The notes beneath the pieces were generated by a model. That model searched no databases. It saw nothing but the letters and a program-made list of their open reading frames with translations, and had not been told where the DNA came from. A stretch of DNA of 64,000 nt. Source: Gammaproteobacteria bacterium. Lineage in GTDB: Bacteria > Pseudomonadota > Gammaproteobacteria > Pseudomonadales > Azotimanducaceae. Positions 25,986 to 34,481 of the stretch are shown in pieces. Positions within the stretch are counted from its first letter, which is position 1; each line of letters begins with the position of its first letter. Both the position numbers and the translations under genes were made by a program. The stretch covers positions 1 to 64,000 of the forward strand of contig JABIZD010000120.1 of NCBI GenBank assembly GCA_018666555.1, written 5' to 3'.

Positions 25986-26036
25986 TTCTCTTCTCTTCTC
26001 TTCTCTTCTCTTCTCTTCTCGTTTTCTCGTTTTCTC
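25986..26036 (-). repeat. Pentanucleotide repeat (TTCTC x7) plus GTTTTCTC x2 before the sulfatase
   Basis: Seven perfect TTCTC copies (25986-26020) and two GTTTTCTC copies (26021-26036) lie 6 bases before the sulfatase ATG. Read along the transcript they are GAGAA repeats, all able to act as weak Shine-Dalgarno sequences, so copy-number change would alter leader length in 5-base steps. The 26037-26414 region upstream is AT-rich with no gene. Confidence 0.92.
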
Positions 26037-26414
26037 GTTTGATCTACCCTTGCTATAGATAGCATAAGCCTACCCCATTTCATTAATAATGAATAGCTGG
26101 TACTTTGTTAGGTATAAATATGCAAATATTGGTTAGATTGACATATTTTGTTCAATGATATTGAATAGATTCGGTAAAGCTGAATAAGTTGGTTTGAGGA
26201 CGGCCCCAATAAAGACTGCCTGGTCAGTTGGTTGTCTGGTTCTGGATTGGGTCGAAACGTGAGCGGCTTGGAATCAGATAATGGTTTTTAAGCCCTGCCG
26301 CGAGTGCAGGTAATTGCCCTGGCTCTAAGTTGAGTACCTTAATTACGCGCTTAACTACAATTCGTTAATTACAAAGCGTAAATTGAAAGCGTTAACCAAG
26401 CAAGAGTTGGCCGG

Positions 26415-26512
26415 AAAGCCTTAAATAGAAAGCCTTAAATAGAAAGCCTTAAATAGAAGGCCTTAAATAGATGGCCTTAAAAAAACAACCTTAATTAGAC
26501 GGACCTGATTGC
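26415..26512 (+). repeat. 14-bp tandem array x7 ending at the kynA start codon
   Basis: Seven consecutive 14-base units fill exactly 98 bases and end at the base before the ATG of tryptophan dioxygenase. Units 1-3 are identical (AAAGCCTTAAATAG), unit 4 has one change, and units 5-7 drift progressively toward the gene. The order of decay suggests the oldest copies are nearest the gene and new copies arose upstream. Confidence 0.92.
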
Positions 26513-27430
26513 ATGGAAGTAAAAAGCATTATCGTGGATGGAGTTGAAACCTTCGAAACGGAAATCAATGGTGAGCGTATTCAGTGGGATAGCGGTCTTA
26601 CTTACGCCAAACATATTCAAACAAAACAACTGCTTGCCACCCAGATCCCGGTCTCTGATAAGCCCGATGAACTGCTGTTTATCATTATGCACCAGACCAT
26701 GGAATTGTGGATTAAACTGTGCCTGCATGAAGTCAAAATAGCTTTAAAGGCAATTCAGGACGATGAATTAGCCAAAGCCTTTAAAACCTTTGACCGAATT
26801 GCCACCGTCCAGCGTCATATGATTGACTCGTGGGAGGTTCTAGCCACACTTTCCCCGCACGACTTTCTCACCTTTCGAGGCTATCTTCGTAAGGCGTCCG
26901 GTTTCCAGTCTTATCAGTATCGTCAGCTTGAGTTTTTACTGGGTAACAGGAATGCCGATTTGATTGTTGTTCATCAGGACGATGAAGCTGTTTTAGATGA
27001 ACTCAAGGCGACGCTAGCAATGCCATCGCTTTATGACGAGGTGCTGCAGTTGCTGGGCCGTCGCGGCCTTACGGTGCCGGAGCACCTATTGAATCGTGAT
27101 TGGCAGCAACAGTATGAGCCAAGTGATGAAGTTGAAAACCTATGGAAAGCGATCTATGAGAACGTCGAGGAAAACTGGGATCTGTATACCCTTGCAGAGA
27201 AAATTACTGCGCTTGAGTACTATTTTCATGAGTGGCGTTTCAAGCATATGAAGACGGTGTCTCGAGTGATCGGTTTTAAGAAGGGCACAGGGGGCTCATC
27301 CGGCGTTTCCTATCTTGTTAAAGCGCTTGAATACAGCTTCTTCCCGGAGTTGTGGTCGGTGCGAACAACGCTTGAAAATGTAAATGCCGGCGATGATATA
27401 GCGGATAGTCGTTACCATGACGATGAGTAG
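26513..27430 (+). CDS. kynA: Tryptophan 2,3-dioxygenase
   Basis: 305 residues, somewhat longer than the usual bacterial length. Cytoplasmic haem enzyme that opens the indole ring of L-tryptophan to N-formylkynurenine. Active-site features are visible: H60 in FIIMHQTMELW, R122 in FLTFRGYL, the proximal haem ligand H245 in RFKHMKTVSRVIG, and the substrate loop GTGGSSGVSYL. The last 14 bases overlap the kynureninase gene, so both are co-translated. The start codon directly follows the 14-bp repeat array and has no clear Shine-Dalgarno of its own, which is odd. Confidence 0.95.
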   Translation: MEVKSIIVDGVETFETEINGERIQWDSGLTYAKHIQTKQLLATQIPVSDKPDELLFIIMHQTMELWIKLCLHEVKIALKAIQDDELAKAFKTFDRIATVQRHMIDSWEVLATLSPHDFLTFRGYLRKASGFQSYQYRQLEFLLGNRNADLIVVHQDDEAVLDELKATLAMPSLYDEVLQLLGRRGLTVPEHLLNRDWQQQYEPSDEVENLWKAIYENVEENWDLYTLAEKITALEYYFHEWRFKHMKTVSRVIGFKKGTGGSSGVSYLVKALEYSFFPELWSVRTTLENVNAGDDIADSRYHDDE

Positions 27431-28679
27431 CGTCCTGCCGATGGTGGTGTCGCGACAAGAACTTGAGCAGCGCGATCAGGATGATCCGCTGCGTGGTTTG
27501 CGTGAGGCTTTCGACATGCCACCAGATCTGCTTTATATGGACGGTAATTCCCTTGGCGTATTACCGCACCGAGCTCGGCAGCGAGCACAGGAAGTCATCA
27601 GCGATGAGTGGGGATTGAAGCTGATCGATTCCTGGGTAGAAAACGACTGGTTGCAGGCGCCAGCTCGGGTCGGGGATAAAATCGGTGCCTTGATTGGAGC
27701 TAAAGTCGGCGAAGTTTTAGTCGCAGATTCAACCTCCGTCAATCTTTTTAAGATGCTGGCTGCAGCGCTTCAGGCAAATACAGGTCGGCATGTGATCCTC
27801 TCTGAATCCGGTAATTTCCCTACTGACCTCTATATCATGCAGGGGCTCAGTGCCTTTGCCGGTGATAAGGTCTGTCAGCAGATAGTTGAACCGGACCAGG
27901 TCATTGAGCATTTATCTGATCAGGTTGCTGTGCTTTTGCTGACCCAAGTACATTACAAAACGGGTCAGATCCGGGATATGAAAGAAATTACCCGGTTGGC
28001 TCACGAGGCCGGCGTCCTGGTGGTTTGGGACCTGAGCCACAGCACGGGTTCGATTCCCGTTAACGTCAATGATTGCGAAGTCGACTTTGCCGTTGGTTGT
28101 GGATACAAGTTCCTTAATGGTGGGCCGGGGGCACCAGCCTATTTATTCGTCGCGGAGCGGCACCAGAACAGTGGCTGGCCGATATTGTCAGGATGGTTAG
28201 GTCACCGGGACCCGTTTGGGTTTTCAGACCAGTATTCGCCAGCTGCGGATATTAACCGCTTCCAGTGTGGTACGCCCTCTGTCATCGCGATTGCTATTTT
28301 AGAATGTGGGGTAGACCTGTTTACCAGTACCGACATGGTTGCGCTGCGAGACAAGGCGATAGCGCTGAGTTCTGTGTTTATAGGTCTCATGGACGCCCGC
28401 TGTATGCAGTTCGGTATCAAGCTGGTCAGCTCGCGCAATGCGGCAGACCGTGGTGGCCATGTGTCGTTCTCGCACCCAAATGGCTACGGCATCATGCAGG
28501 CTGCTAAACAGCGCGGGGTGATTGGGGATTTCCGGGCGCCGGACATCATGCGCTTTGGCATTACGCCACTGTATCAGCGATTCCAGGATATCTTTGATGT
28601 CGTCGACATTATTCATGAGGTGATGACTATGGGTGAGTGGGATAAACAAGAATATAACGTTCAGCCCGCTTGGTCATGA
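27417..28679 (+). CDS. kynU: Kynureninase
   Basis: 420 residues of the PLP aminotransferase class V type. The cofactor lysine is in GCGYKFLNGGPGAPAYLF, with the preceding WDLSHSTGS segment holding the aspartate for the pyridine ring and DPFGFSDQYSPA typical of kynureninase. It cleaves kynurenine to anthranilate and alanine (or 3-hydroxykynurenine to 3-hydroxyanthranilate). The start overlaps kynA by 14 bases; ATG at 27417 or 27423. No kynurenine 3-monooxygenase is nearby, so anthranilate is the expected product. Confidence 0.95.
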   Translation: MTMSSVLPMVVSRQELEQRDQDDPLRGLREAFDMPPDLLYMDGNSLGVLPHRARQRAQEVISDEWGLKLIDSWVENDWLQAPARVGDKIGALIGAKVGEVLVADSTSVNLFKMLAAALQANTGRHVILSESGNFPTDLYIMQGLSAFAGDKVCQQIVEPDQVIEHLSDQVAVLLLTQVHYKTGQIRDMKEITRLAHEAGVLVVWDLSHSTGSIPVNVNDCEVDFAVGCGYKFLNGGPGAPAYLFVAERHQNSGWPILSGWLGHRDPFGFSDQYSPAADINRFQCGTPSVIAIAILECGVDLFTSTDMVALRDKAIALSSVFIGLMDARCMQFGIKLVSSRNAADRGGHVSFSHPNGYGIMQAAKQRGVIGDFRAPDIMRFGITPLYQRFQDIFDVVDIIHEVMTMGEWDKQEYNVQPAWS

Positions 28680-28703
28680 GGTCAGGCAACTGCAGATGTA
28701 TAC

Positions 28704-28710
28704 AGGAGGT
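28704..28710 (+). promoter_or_regulatory. Strong Shine-Dalgarno deciding a GTG start
   Basis: AGGAGGT, a perfect ribosome binding site, lies 6 bases before the GTG at 28717. It fixes the nitrilase start and suggests high translation of this gene relative to its neighbours. Confidence 0.8.
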
Positions 28711-28716
28711 AATTAA

Positions 28717-29766
28717 GTGAACAAACTTCCCTCATTTCGAGCTGCGGCGGTGCAAGCCGCACCGGTATTCCTCGACGTTAACGCGACTGTTGACAAGGCT
28801 TGTGACCTGATCGGGGAAGCCAGTCGCAATGGAGCGGAATTAGTGGCCTTTCCAGAAGTCTTTGTGTGCGCTTATCCGTACTGGAGTTGGATCGTCAGCC
28901 CCATCCAGGGTAGTGAATGGTTTCAGCATTTGTATGAAAACAGTATCGAAATCACGGGGCCGGAAGTACAGAGACTGACCGCTGCCGCTCGCAAATATGC
29001 TGTTAATATTGTCATCGGTATTAACGAGCGAGATCCGCTTCGGATTGGAACCCTTTTTAATACTAATCTGGTTATCTCGGCCGATGGCGAATTGTTAGGG
29101 CGACATCGAAAGCTAGTGCCTACCTGGGCAGAAAAACTGGTTTGGAGTGGCGGCGATGGATCCACGATTAAAGTCTACGACACCAATGTCGGGCCCTTGG
29201 GTACGCTTGCTTGTGGTGAAAACACCAACCCACTGGCGCGCTTTGCGCTGTTATCTCAAGGCGAATTAGTTCATGTTGCCAATTATATATCGCTGCCGGT
29301 CGCTCCGAAGGACTACAACATGGCGGAGGCGATCAAGTTACGTGGTGCGGCGCACTCTTTTGAGGGTAAAGTGTTTACGGTTGTGTCGTGTTCAACCATC
29401 TCAGAAGAGATTATTGAGCAGATGCAAACCTTAACGCCGGATGCTAGAGAATTGCTGTCACGTCGAAATAGTGCGTTTAGCGGCATCCTTGGCCCGGATG
29501 GGAACCTGGTGGGTGATGGTCTAGTCGATGACGAGGGTATTGTCTACGCCGATATCGATCTGAATCGCTGTATTCAACCGAAACAAATGCACGATATTCT
29601 TGGCCATTATAATCGCTTCGATGTGTTCGATTTGAAGGTGAACCGCACGGCCCTGCAGCCGACCAGTTTTGTGGTTCAGGAACCTGATAACGCAGCAAAT
29701 AGTGCTGGAGACCCGCCTTTTTCTGCGCCAGGGATTAAGGGAAATGATCGAGAACATAATATTTGA
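28717..29766 (+). CDS. Nitrilase (carbon-nitrogen hydrolase family)
   Basis: 349 residues, the usual length. The nitrilase-superfamily triad is E47 (FPEVF), K132 (GRHRKLVPTW) and C166 in ACGENTNPLARFALL. The CGENTNxLAR form is that of true nitrilases acting on aromatic or arylacetonitriles. They turn a nitrile into an acid and ammonia without an amide intermediate. It lies in the tryptophan-degradation operon, 37 bases after kynureninase. Possible roles are hydrolysis of indole-3-acetonitrile or of a nitrogenous ring-cleavage product; both are guesses. The gene starts with GTG. Confidence 0.88.
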   Translation: MNKLPSFRAAAVQAAPVFLDVNATVDKACDLIGEASRNGAELVAFPEVFVCAYPYWSWIVSPIQGSEWFQHLYENSIEITGPEVQRLTAAARKYAVNIVIGINERDPLRIGTLFNTNLVISADGELLGRHRKLVPTWAEKLVWSGGDGSTIKVYDTNVGPLGTLACGENTNPLARFALLSQGELVHVANYISLPVAPKDYNMAEAIKLRGAAHSFEGKVFTVVSCSTISEEIIEQMQTLTPDARELLSRRNSAFSGILGPDGNLVGDGLVDDEGIVYADIDLNRCIQPKQMHDILGHYNRFDVFDLKVNRTALQPTSFVVQEPDNAANSAGDPPFSAPGIKGNDREHNI

Positions 29767-29778
29767 GGCCTAAAAACC

Positions 29779-30930
29779 ATGACTAAGAATACGAAATCCT
29801 CGAAACAGGGCATGGATCAGCGCGATGACGTACTCGGCCGCGCAAGAGTCACCGATAATGATGAGCTGCTTGCATTTTATAAGGAATTGGAAGCCCACTC
29901 TGCTAACGCGTTCTGGCGTCGAGCTAATGAGATTGAACCATGGGAACCAGAAACAAGGTATACACCGACAATCTGGCGTTATGATGATATGCGGCCTCTG
30001 GTGCTTAAATCTTCGCAGTTGGTCAGTCCCGAAGAAGCTGGCAGGCGCGTCGTGGTGCTCGTCAATGACTCTGATGCGGGCCGGCAGCATTCTGCTGCAG
30101 TGGGTTGGTTGTTCAGTGGTCTGCAGGTCATGAAGCCCGGAGAGATTACGCCAGCACATCGTCATACAGCTTCAGCACAACGCTTCATAATGGAGGGTGG
30201 AGGCGCTTATACCGTAGTTGACGGTCACCCAATTGAATTGGGTCAGTATGACTATGTGCTGACACCGCGCAATTGCTGGCATGATCACGGCGTCTTTGAA
30301 AACGGCCTGGTGTCGATATGGCAAGATGGTCTGGATATCCCTTTGATGAACGCCCTTGAGACGAATTTCTATGAGGTCTATCCCGAGAAGGTGCAGAAAC
30401 CCAGTTTCCCTGTTAATGATTTGCCCTTGGTTTATGGTAACCCGGGGCTGCTAGCGAGCTCTGGTCAGACTTGGGATAAACCCTATTCACCGATGATGAT
30501 TTATCGCTGGAAAGCTACGCGTGATGCCCTGTTTAACCTGGCGAAAAGTCAGGCAGGTTCACCCATTGACGGTCAGGCAGTGAGGTTTTCCAACCCCCTG
30601 GTCGGCGGATGGGCGATGCAAACCATGGGAGCGCAGATGCAGATGCTGGCGCCCGGGCAACATGGCAAAGCGCACAGGCATACCGGTAATGTTATGTATA
30701 ACTGTGCCGGTGGTGAGGGTTATTCTGTCATTGGCGGTAAACGATTTGATTGGCAGGAACATGATATTTTTTGTGTTCCATCCTGGGTCTGGCATGAACA
30801 TGTCAATCTCTCCAACGAAGAGGAAGCGTTTCTCTTTTCCTTCAATGATTTTCCCGTTATGGAAGCATTGGGCGTGTTCATGGAGGAAGCTCTGGAGGTC
30901 CAGGGTGGTAATCAAACGATTGCCGAGTAA
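29779..30930 (+). CDS. Gentisate 1,2-dioxygenase-like ring-cleaving bicupin
   Basis: 383 residues forming two cupin domains. The N-terminal cupin has the Fe(II) ligands in PAHRHTASAQRF and a third histidine in NCWHDHG. The C-terminal cupin (KAHRHTGN ... WVWHEHVN) keeps a similar set. This layout belongs to gentisate, salicylate and 1-hydroxy-2-naphthoate 1,2-dioxygenases, which cut a ring next to its carboxyl. It starts 12 bases after the nitrilase. With kynureninase upstream, the likely substrate is anthranilate-derived, for example a hydroxyanthranilate, gentisate or salicylate; no hydroxylase or deaminase for this is in the block. Family sure, substrate open. Confidence 0.88.
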   Translation: MTKNTKSSKQGMDQRDDVLGRARVTDNDELLAFYKELEAHSANAFWRRANEIEPWEPETRYTPTIWRYDDMRPLVLKSSQLVSPEEAGRRVVVLVNDSDAGRQHSAAVGWLFSGLQVMKPGEITPAHRHTASAQRFIMEGGGAYTVVDGHPIELGQYDYVLTPRNCWHDHGVFENGLVSIWQDGLDIPLMNALETNFYEVYPEKVQKPSFPVNDLPLVYGNPGLLASSGQTWDKPYSPMMIYRWKATRDALFNLAKSQAGSPIDGQAVRFSNPLVGGWAMQTMGAQMQMLAPGQHGKAHRHTGNVMYNCAGGEGYSVIGGKRFDWQEHDIFCVPSWVWHEHVNLSNEEEAFLFSFNDFPVMEALGVFMEEALEVQGGNQTIAE

Positions 30931-30963
30931 CTCATTTATGTCTAACGCACTGGGATGTCAGTA

Positions 30964-31032
30964 ATGCAACTTATTACATTTAAAGTAAATGAAGAAGCCA
31001 CAATGTTTAACACACTCGGATACCAACCATGA
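30964..31032 (+). CDS. 22-codon mini-ORF resembling the N-terminus of the next gene
   Basis: This frame encodes MQLITFKVNEEATMFNTLGY-QP. Its first 12 residues match the FAH gene's MKLVTYRLNEDA residue by residue, with identities or conservative changes only. Its TGA overlaps the FAH start as ATGA, so ribosomes finishing it could restart at the FAH gene, which has only a weak Shine-Dalgarno itself. It is either a remnant of a duplicated FAH gene or a coupled leader peptide. Translation is unproven. Confidence 0.45.
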   Translation: MQLITFKVNEEATMFNTLGYQP

Positions 31033-31937
31033 AACTTGTTACCTATAGATTGAATGAAGATGCTGCCCGTTTGGGTGTCCTCGTCGATAAGTTGATTGTC
31101 GATGTAGAGCGGTTCGGGAAACGTACCAATGTGCCCTTTCCTGATGCCATGCTGGACCTGATTGACCAGGGTCCAGTGGCTCTTGATGTGCTGGCTCAAC
31201 TGCTCCAGGACGTTGATAATCGTCTTCTCGTCGGTACCTCCGTACCCTTTGCTAATGCCAGGCTGCTGGCCCCAATCCCTAGACCAAGAAAGAATATCTT
31301 TGGCATCGGGCTCAACTACACTGAACACGTTGCGGAGGCTGCACGTGCTCTGGATACCTCTGAAGATTTACCTCAACAGCCGGTGATCTTTACAAAACCG
31401 CCCACTGCTGTCATTGCCGATGGTGATCCGATCATACATAACAAGGCCATTACCCAGCAGCTGGATTGGGAAGCCGAACTGGCGGTTGTGATGGGTACCA
31501 GGGCGCATCGAGTTTCCAGAGAAGATGCGCTGTCGCATGTTTTTGGCTACACCGTCATAAACGATATCAGCGCAAGGGATTGTCGGCGAAGTGGTCAATG
31601 GATTGTCTCCAAAGGTCAACACACTTTCGCTCCGATGGGGCCTTGTATCGTCACTACCGACGAAATAACAGACCCTCAGGATCTGCGAATCACCTGTTTC
31701 GTCAACGGTGTTGAGAAACAGAATTCAACCACTGAATTCATGTTGTTCGATGTTAATGACCTGATCGAGGACCTTAGTCAGGGCATTATTCTCGAGCCGG
31801 GAGACATTATTGCAACGGGAACGCCGGCAGGGGTTGGTGCAGGACGCCAGCCTCAGGAGTTTATGTGGCCGGGTGATGTTGTCGAAACCACCGTGGGAGG
31901 CATTGGGACATTGCGTAACCCGATCGTGGCAGCTTAA
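31029..31937 (+). CDS. Fumarylacetoacetate hydrolase (FAH) family protein
   Basis: 302 residues. After an N-terminal domain of about 75 residues the FAH fold begins with GIGLNYTEHVAEA. The metal-binding set is in QLDWEAELAVVMG and GYTVINDISARD, followed by GPCIVTTDE and the late PGDIIATGTPAGVG. Family members hydrolyse C-C bonds of fumarylpyruvate, acylpyruvates or 2-oxo-hept-enedioates. Its place after the gentisate-type dioxygenase fits hydrolysis of the ring-cleavage product, which would give pyruvate plus a dicarboxylate. A maleylpyruvate isomerase is not seen, so the maleyl form may be hydrolysed directly. Confidence 0.9.
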   Translation: MKLVTYRLNEDAARLGVLVDKLIVDVERFGKRTNVPFPDAMLDLIDQGPVALDVLAQLLQDVDNRLLVGTSVPFANARLLAPIPRPRKNIFGIGLNYTEHVAEAARALDTSEDLPQQPVIFTKPPTAVIADGDPIIHNKAITQQLDWEAELAVVMGTRAHRVSREDALSHVFGYTVINDISARDCRRSGQWIVSKGQHTFAPMGPCIVTTDEITDPQDLRITCFVNGVEKQNSTTEFMLFDVNDLIEDLSQGIILEPGDIIATGTPAGVGAGRQPQEFMWPGDVVETTVGGIGTLRNPIVAA

Positions 31938-32292
31938 TGGAAACAATAACCAGGATCATTGGCCGGCAGACGGCCGTCGCTGGTATTCACTTTGCTTTGC
32001 CTGGGGGCAGGGCATTATTGGACACAGATATGAACCCATCCTGGCGGAGAGAAGCGGGCATGAAGCTGTTCAAAATCCCCAGGTTTAATATCAGTAGCCC
32101 AGCAGGGCGATTTACACCGGCATTGAAGGCTGTTGAGTCGGCCTCATCAGTTGTAAAGAGCATCATGCTCGGGCTCGATTCAGTTTTCCTGCTGCATTCG
32201 TCAGCATGGCTAAGGCAGCAGGAGAGGGTCTACCGGGCCAGCTTGCGCTCTGCAAAGATGCTTTAGTTATGGTGGCGAGGATTGATAAATCT
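31938..32292. other. Spacer between FAH and IclR genes with an unrecognised frame
   Basis: A 109-codon frame (31937-32266) opens with an ATG overlapping the FAH stop (TAATG), the pattern of coupled genes. Its product has no recognised family, no signal peptide and no clear hydrophobic core, and its ending is arginine-rich as in chance frames. It is listed only because of the stop/start overlap. No terminator was seen, so the IclR gene is probably read from the same transcript. Confidence 0.25.
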
Positions 32293-33138
32293 ATGAGTTC
32301 AGCTAACAAAACATTAAAAGCGGTGCCGTTAAAGAACGGTGTCCAGTCCATACTGGTGGGCTTTACTATTCTTGAAGTGATGGCCGGCTGCAACAGGGAG
32401 TTAATGTTAAAGGAAATCTCTGAGGTAACGGGTCTATCGCCTAGTAAGGTTCATTCCTACCTGGTGAGCTTCTGTTCGATTGGTATGGCAACCCAAAATG
32501 CGACAACCGGCGGTTATCAGTTGGGTTCGCTGGCGCTTAAACTTGGATTGAGTTATCTGGAAGGCCATGATGTTTTTTCGTTTGCAAAACCGATTATGAT
32601 GAAACTAGCCGATGCAGTAGGCCAGACTGCGTTTTTGGGTGTTTGGGGAAATCGAGGCCCGACTATTTTGAATCGGGTCGACGGAGCCAACAGTCGGGCT
32701 ATTTTTGACCTGCGAATTGGTAGTGTTTTACCCGTTATTCAATCTGCACTAGGCCGGAACTTTGCAGCCCATCTTCCATTCGGTATTGTTGAGTCTTACC
32801 TTATCAAGGAACTGGAAAATACCGGTCAGGCCGGTCAGTGCCAGGACATGGATGATTTGGCAACAATGAGCGGTGTTAGAACGCTACTCAGGGGTATAGC
32901 AGATCAGGGTATTAGCCGGTGTCGAGGTGGCCTTCTTTCTGATTTTACCGCTATATCCGCGCCGGTATTTGATCATTCCAAAAGTATTATCTGTGCGATC
33001 ACGGTTATGGGTCCCATCGAGCGTCTGGATGATGACTTTGATGGTGAGCCGGTGATGCTGCTGAAGGCGGCTTGCCAGAAAATTTCCGAGAGTTGTGGCT
33101 ACCAATTCTCGGCTGACCCAGGCGAGGCTGAAGCGTGA
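32293..33138 (+). CDS. IclR-family transcriptional regulator
   Basis: 281 residues from the ATG at 32293, preceded by GAGGAT; an upstream in-frame ATG at 32206 would add 29 unconserved residues. Residues of about 14-80 form the winged helix (ILEVMAGC ... LKEISEVTGLSPSKVHSYLVSF), and about 95-270 the IclR effector domain (PIMMKLADAVGQTAFLGVWG). IclR proteins often control aromatic-acid catabolic operons and sense a pathway intermediate. The stop overlaps the transporter start by 4 bases (GTGA). It likely regulates the kynA block; no binding site could be identified by eye. Confidence 0.88.
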   Translation: MSSANKTLKAVPLKNGVQSILVGFTILEVMAGCNRELMLKEISEVTGLSPSKVHSYLVSFCSIGMATQNATTGGYQLGSLALKLGLSYLEGHDVFSFAKPIMMKLADAVGQTAFLGVWGNRGPTILNRVDGANSRAIFDLRIGSVLPVIQSALGRNFAAHLPFGIVESYLIKELENTGQAGQCQDMDDLATMSGVRTLLRGIADQGISRCRGGLLSDFTAISAPVFDHSKSIICAITVMGPIERLDDDFDGEPVMLLKAACQKISESCGYQFSADPGEAEA

Positions 33139-34481
33139 CTACTGGTCGCGGACGGTTTACTTCGCGAGCCGGATTTGTGCTGGCAGCAGCAGGCTCTGCA
33201 GTCGGCTTAGGTAATATTTGGGGGTTCCCTACTCAGGTTGTCAGCAATGGCGGTGGCGCCTTTGTTTTGGTTTATTTGCTGCTGACGTTAGGGCTGGCTT
33301 ATCCTGCTTTGATGGCGGAATTGATTATTGGCCGATTTGCTGGCGCAAATGTCGTTACAGCCCTGCAAAAAATTCAGCCAGATGGAGTAGGCCGGAAATT
33401 TGGCTATGTGATTGCCAGTGCATCAATCGTCGCTGCCTGTTTGATTCTGAGCTTTTACGCCATCGTTGCCGGTTGGTTGCTGGCCTTCCTGGCGGCTACG
33501 GTAGTTGACCTGGCTGGAGTGTCCACGAATTGGCTGGTTCAGGAAGGCCTGGGGCGTAACCTACTGTTTACAGGTCTATTTTATATTTTTACGATTGCCA
33601 TCGTCGCTCGAGGTGTCGAAACAGGAATCGAACGCGCATCGAAGATACTGATGCCCTTGCTGTTTGGGCTGTTAATTGTCCTGACTGCTTATGTGTTAAC
33701 GCTGGCGGGCGCAGGTGAAGGGCTCGTAGTTTATCTGTCACCGGACTTTTCCCAATTAGCTGATCCGGGATTGCTTATTTCGGCCCTGGGACAAGCATTC
33801 TTTTCTCTTTCCCTAGGGGTTGGCGGGATGTTGATATATGGCTCGTACCTCGGCAAGGAGGAGAATTTGCCTGCCGTTGGGGCGCTGGTTACCTTGACAG
33901 ACAGTAGCATTGCCTTCCTGGCCGGGTTACTGATATTGCCGGCGATCTACGTCGCGGAGTACAGAGGTTTGACGGTGTTCTCCTCTGATGGCAGCATTGC
34001 TGCTGGCCCCGATTTAGCATTTGTCGTGTTTCCACCCCTGTTTGATTCCATGGGTATCATTGGCGTATTCACTGGGCTGGCTTTCTTTTCCCTGATGTCG
34101 ATTGCTGCGGTGACATCATCAATCGCCATGCTGGAAGTCCCGGTGTCGCTCCTGGTAGAGAAAAAGGCGGTTTCCAGGCCAACGGCTGCAGTCACCTCTG
34201 GCACTCTGATATTCCTGGTATCGGCTGCAATTATCTTTCAGTTTGATCTACTATTTGACTTTGTCATTCGCCTGACGACCCAGTACAGCGTGCCCCTGAT
34301 TAGTGTTGGTTTCTGTATCTTTGCCACCTGGCTCTGGAGTCGAAATACGGCACTGAGTGAAATCCAACGCGGCTTCCCGGATGCAGAGTCGTCGTTCTTC
34401 TGGAAGGTCTGGCCCTGGTATGCCAAATTCCTTTGTCCTCTCCTGATCGCTGCGGTTTTCGTTCAGTCGATTGTAGGCTAA
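33135..34481 (+). CDS. NSS/SNF-family sodium-dependent amino acid transporter
   Basis: 448 residues with about 11 membrane segments. The opening FTSRAGFVLAAAGSAVGLGNIWGFP is the neurotransmitter:sodium symporter signature that forms the Na+ and substrate site in segment 1. Bacterial members include the tryptophan transporter TnaT and tyrosine or leucine transporters. Given its place at the end of the kynA-kynU block, tryptophan or kynurenine uptake is the likely role. The GTG start overlaps the IclR stop. Confidence 0.88.
   Translation: MTTGRGRFTSRAGFVLAAAGSAVGLGNIWGFPTQVVSNGGGAFVLVYLLLTLGLAYPALMAELIIGRFAGANVVTALQKIQPDGVGRKFGYVIASASIVAACLILSFYAIVAGWLLAFLAATVVDLAGVSTNWLVQEGLGRNLLFTGLFYIFTIAIVARGVETGIERASKILMPLLFGLLIVLTAYVLTLAGAGEGLVVYLSPDFSQLADPGLLISALGQAFFSLSLGVGGMLIYGSYLGKEENLPAVGALVTLTDSSIAFLAGLLILPAIYVAEYRGLTVFSSDGSIAAGPDLAFVVFPPLFDSMGIIGVFTGLAFFSLMSIAAVTSSIAMLEVPVSLLVEKKAVSRPTAAVTSGTLIFLVSAAIIFQFDLLFDFVIRLTTQYSVPLISVGFCIFATWLWSRNTALSEIQRGFPDAESSFFWKVWPWYAKFLCPLLIAAVFVQSIVG

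Noticed and set aside
25688-26083. 131-codon minus-strand frame reading through the GAGAA repeats
   Set aside because: It overlaps the start of the sulfatase in a different frame; the RREEKRREE stretch only reflects the repeat.
31937-32266. 109-codon frame starting on the FAH stop
   Set aside because: Not called as a gene: unrecognised, no hydrophobic core, arginine-rich end. Kept only as a note because of the TAATG overlap.
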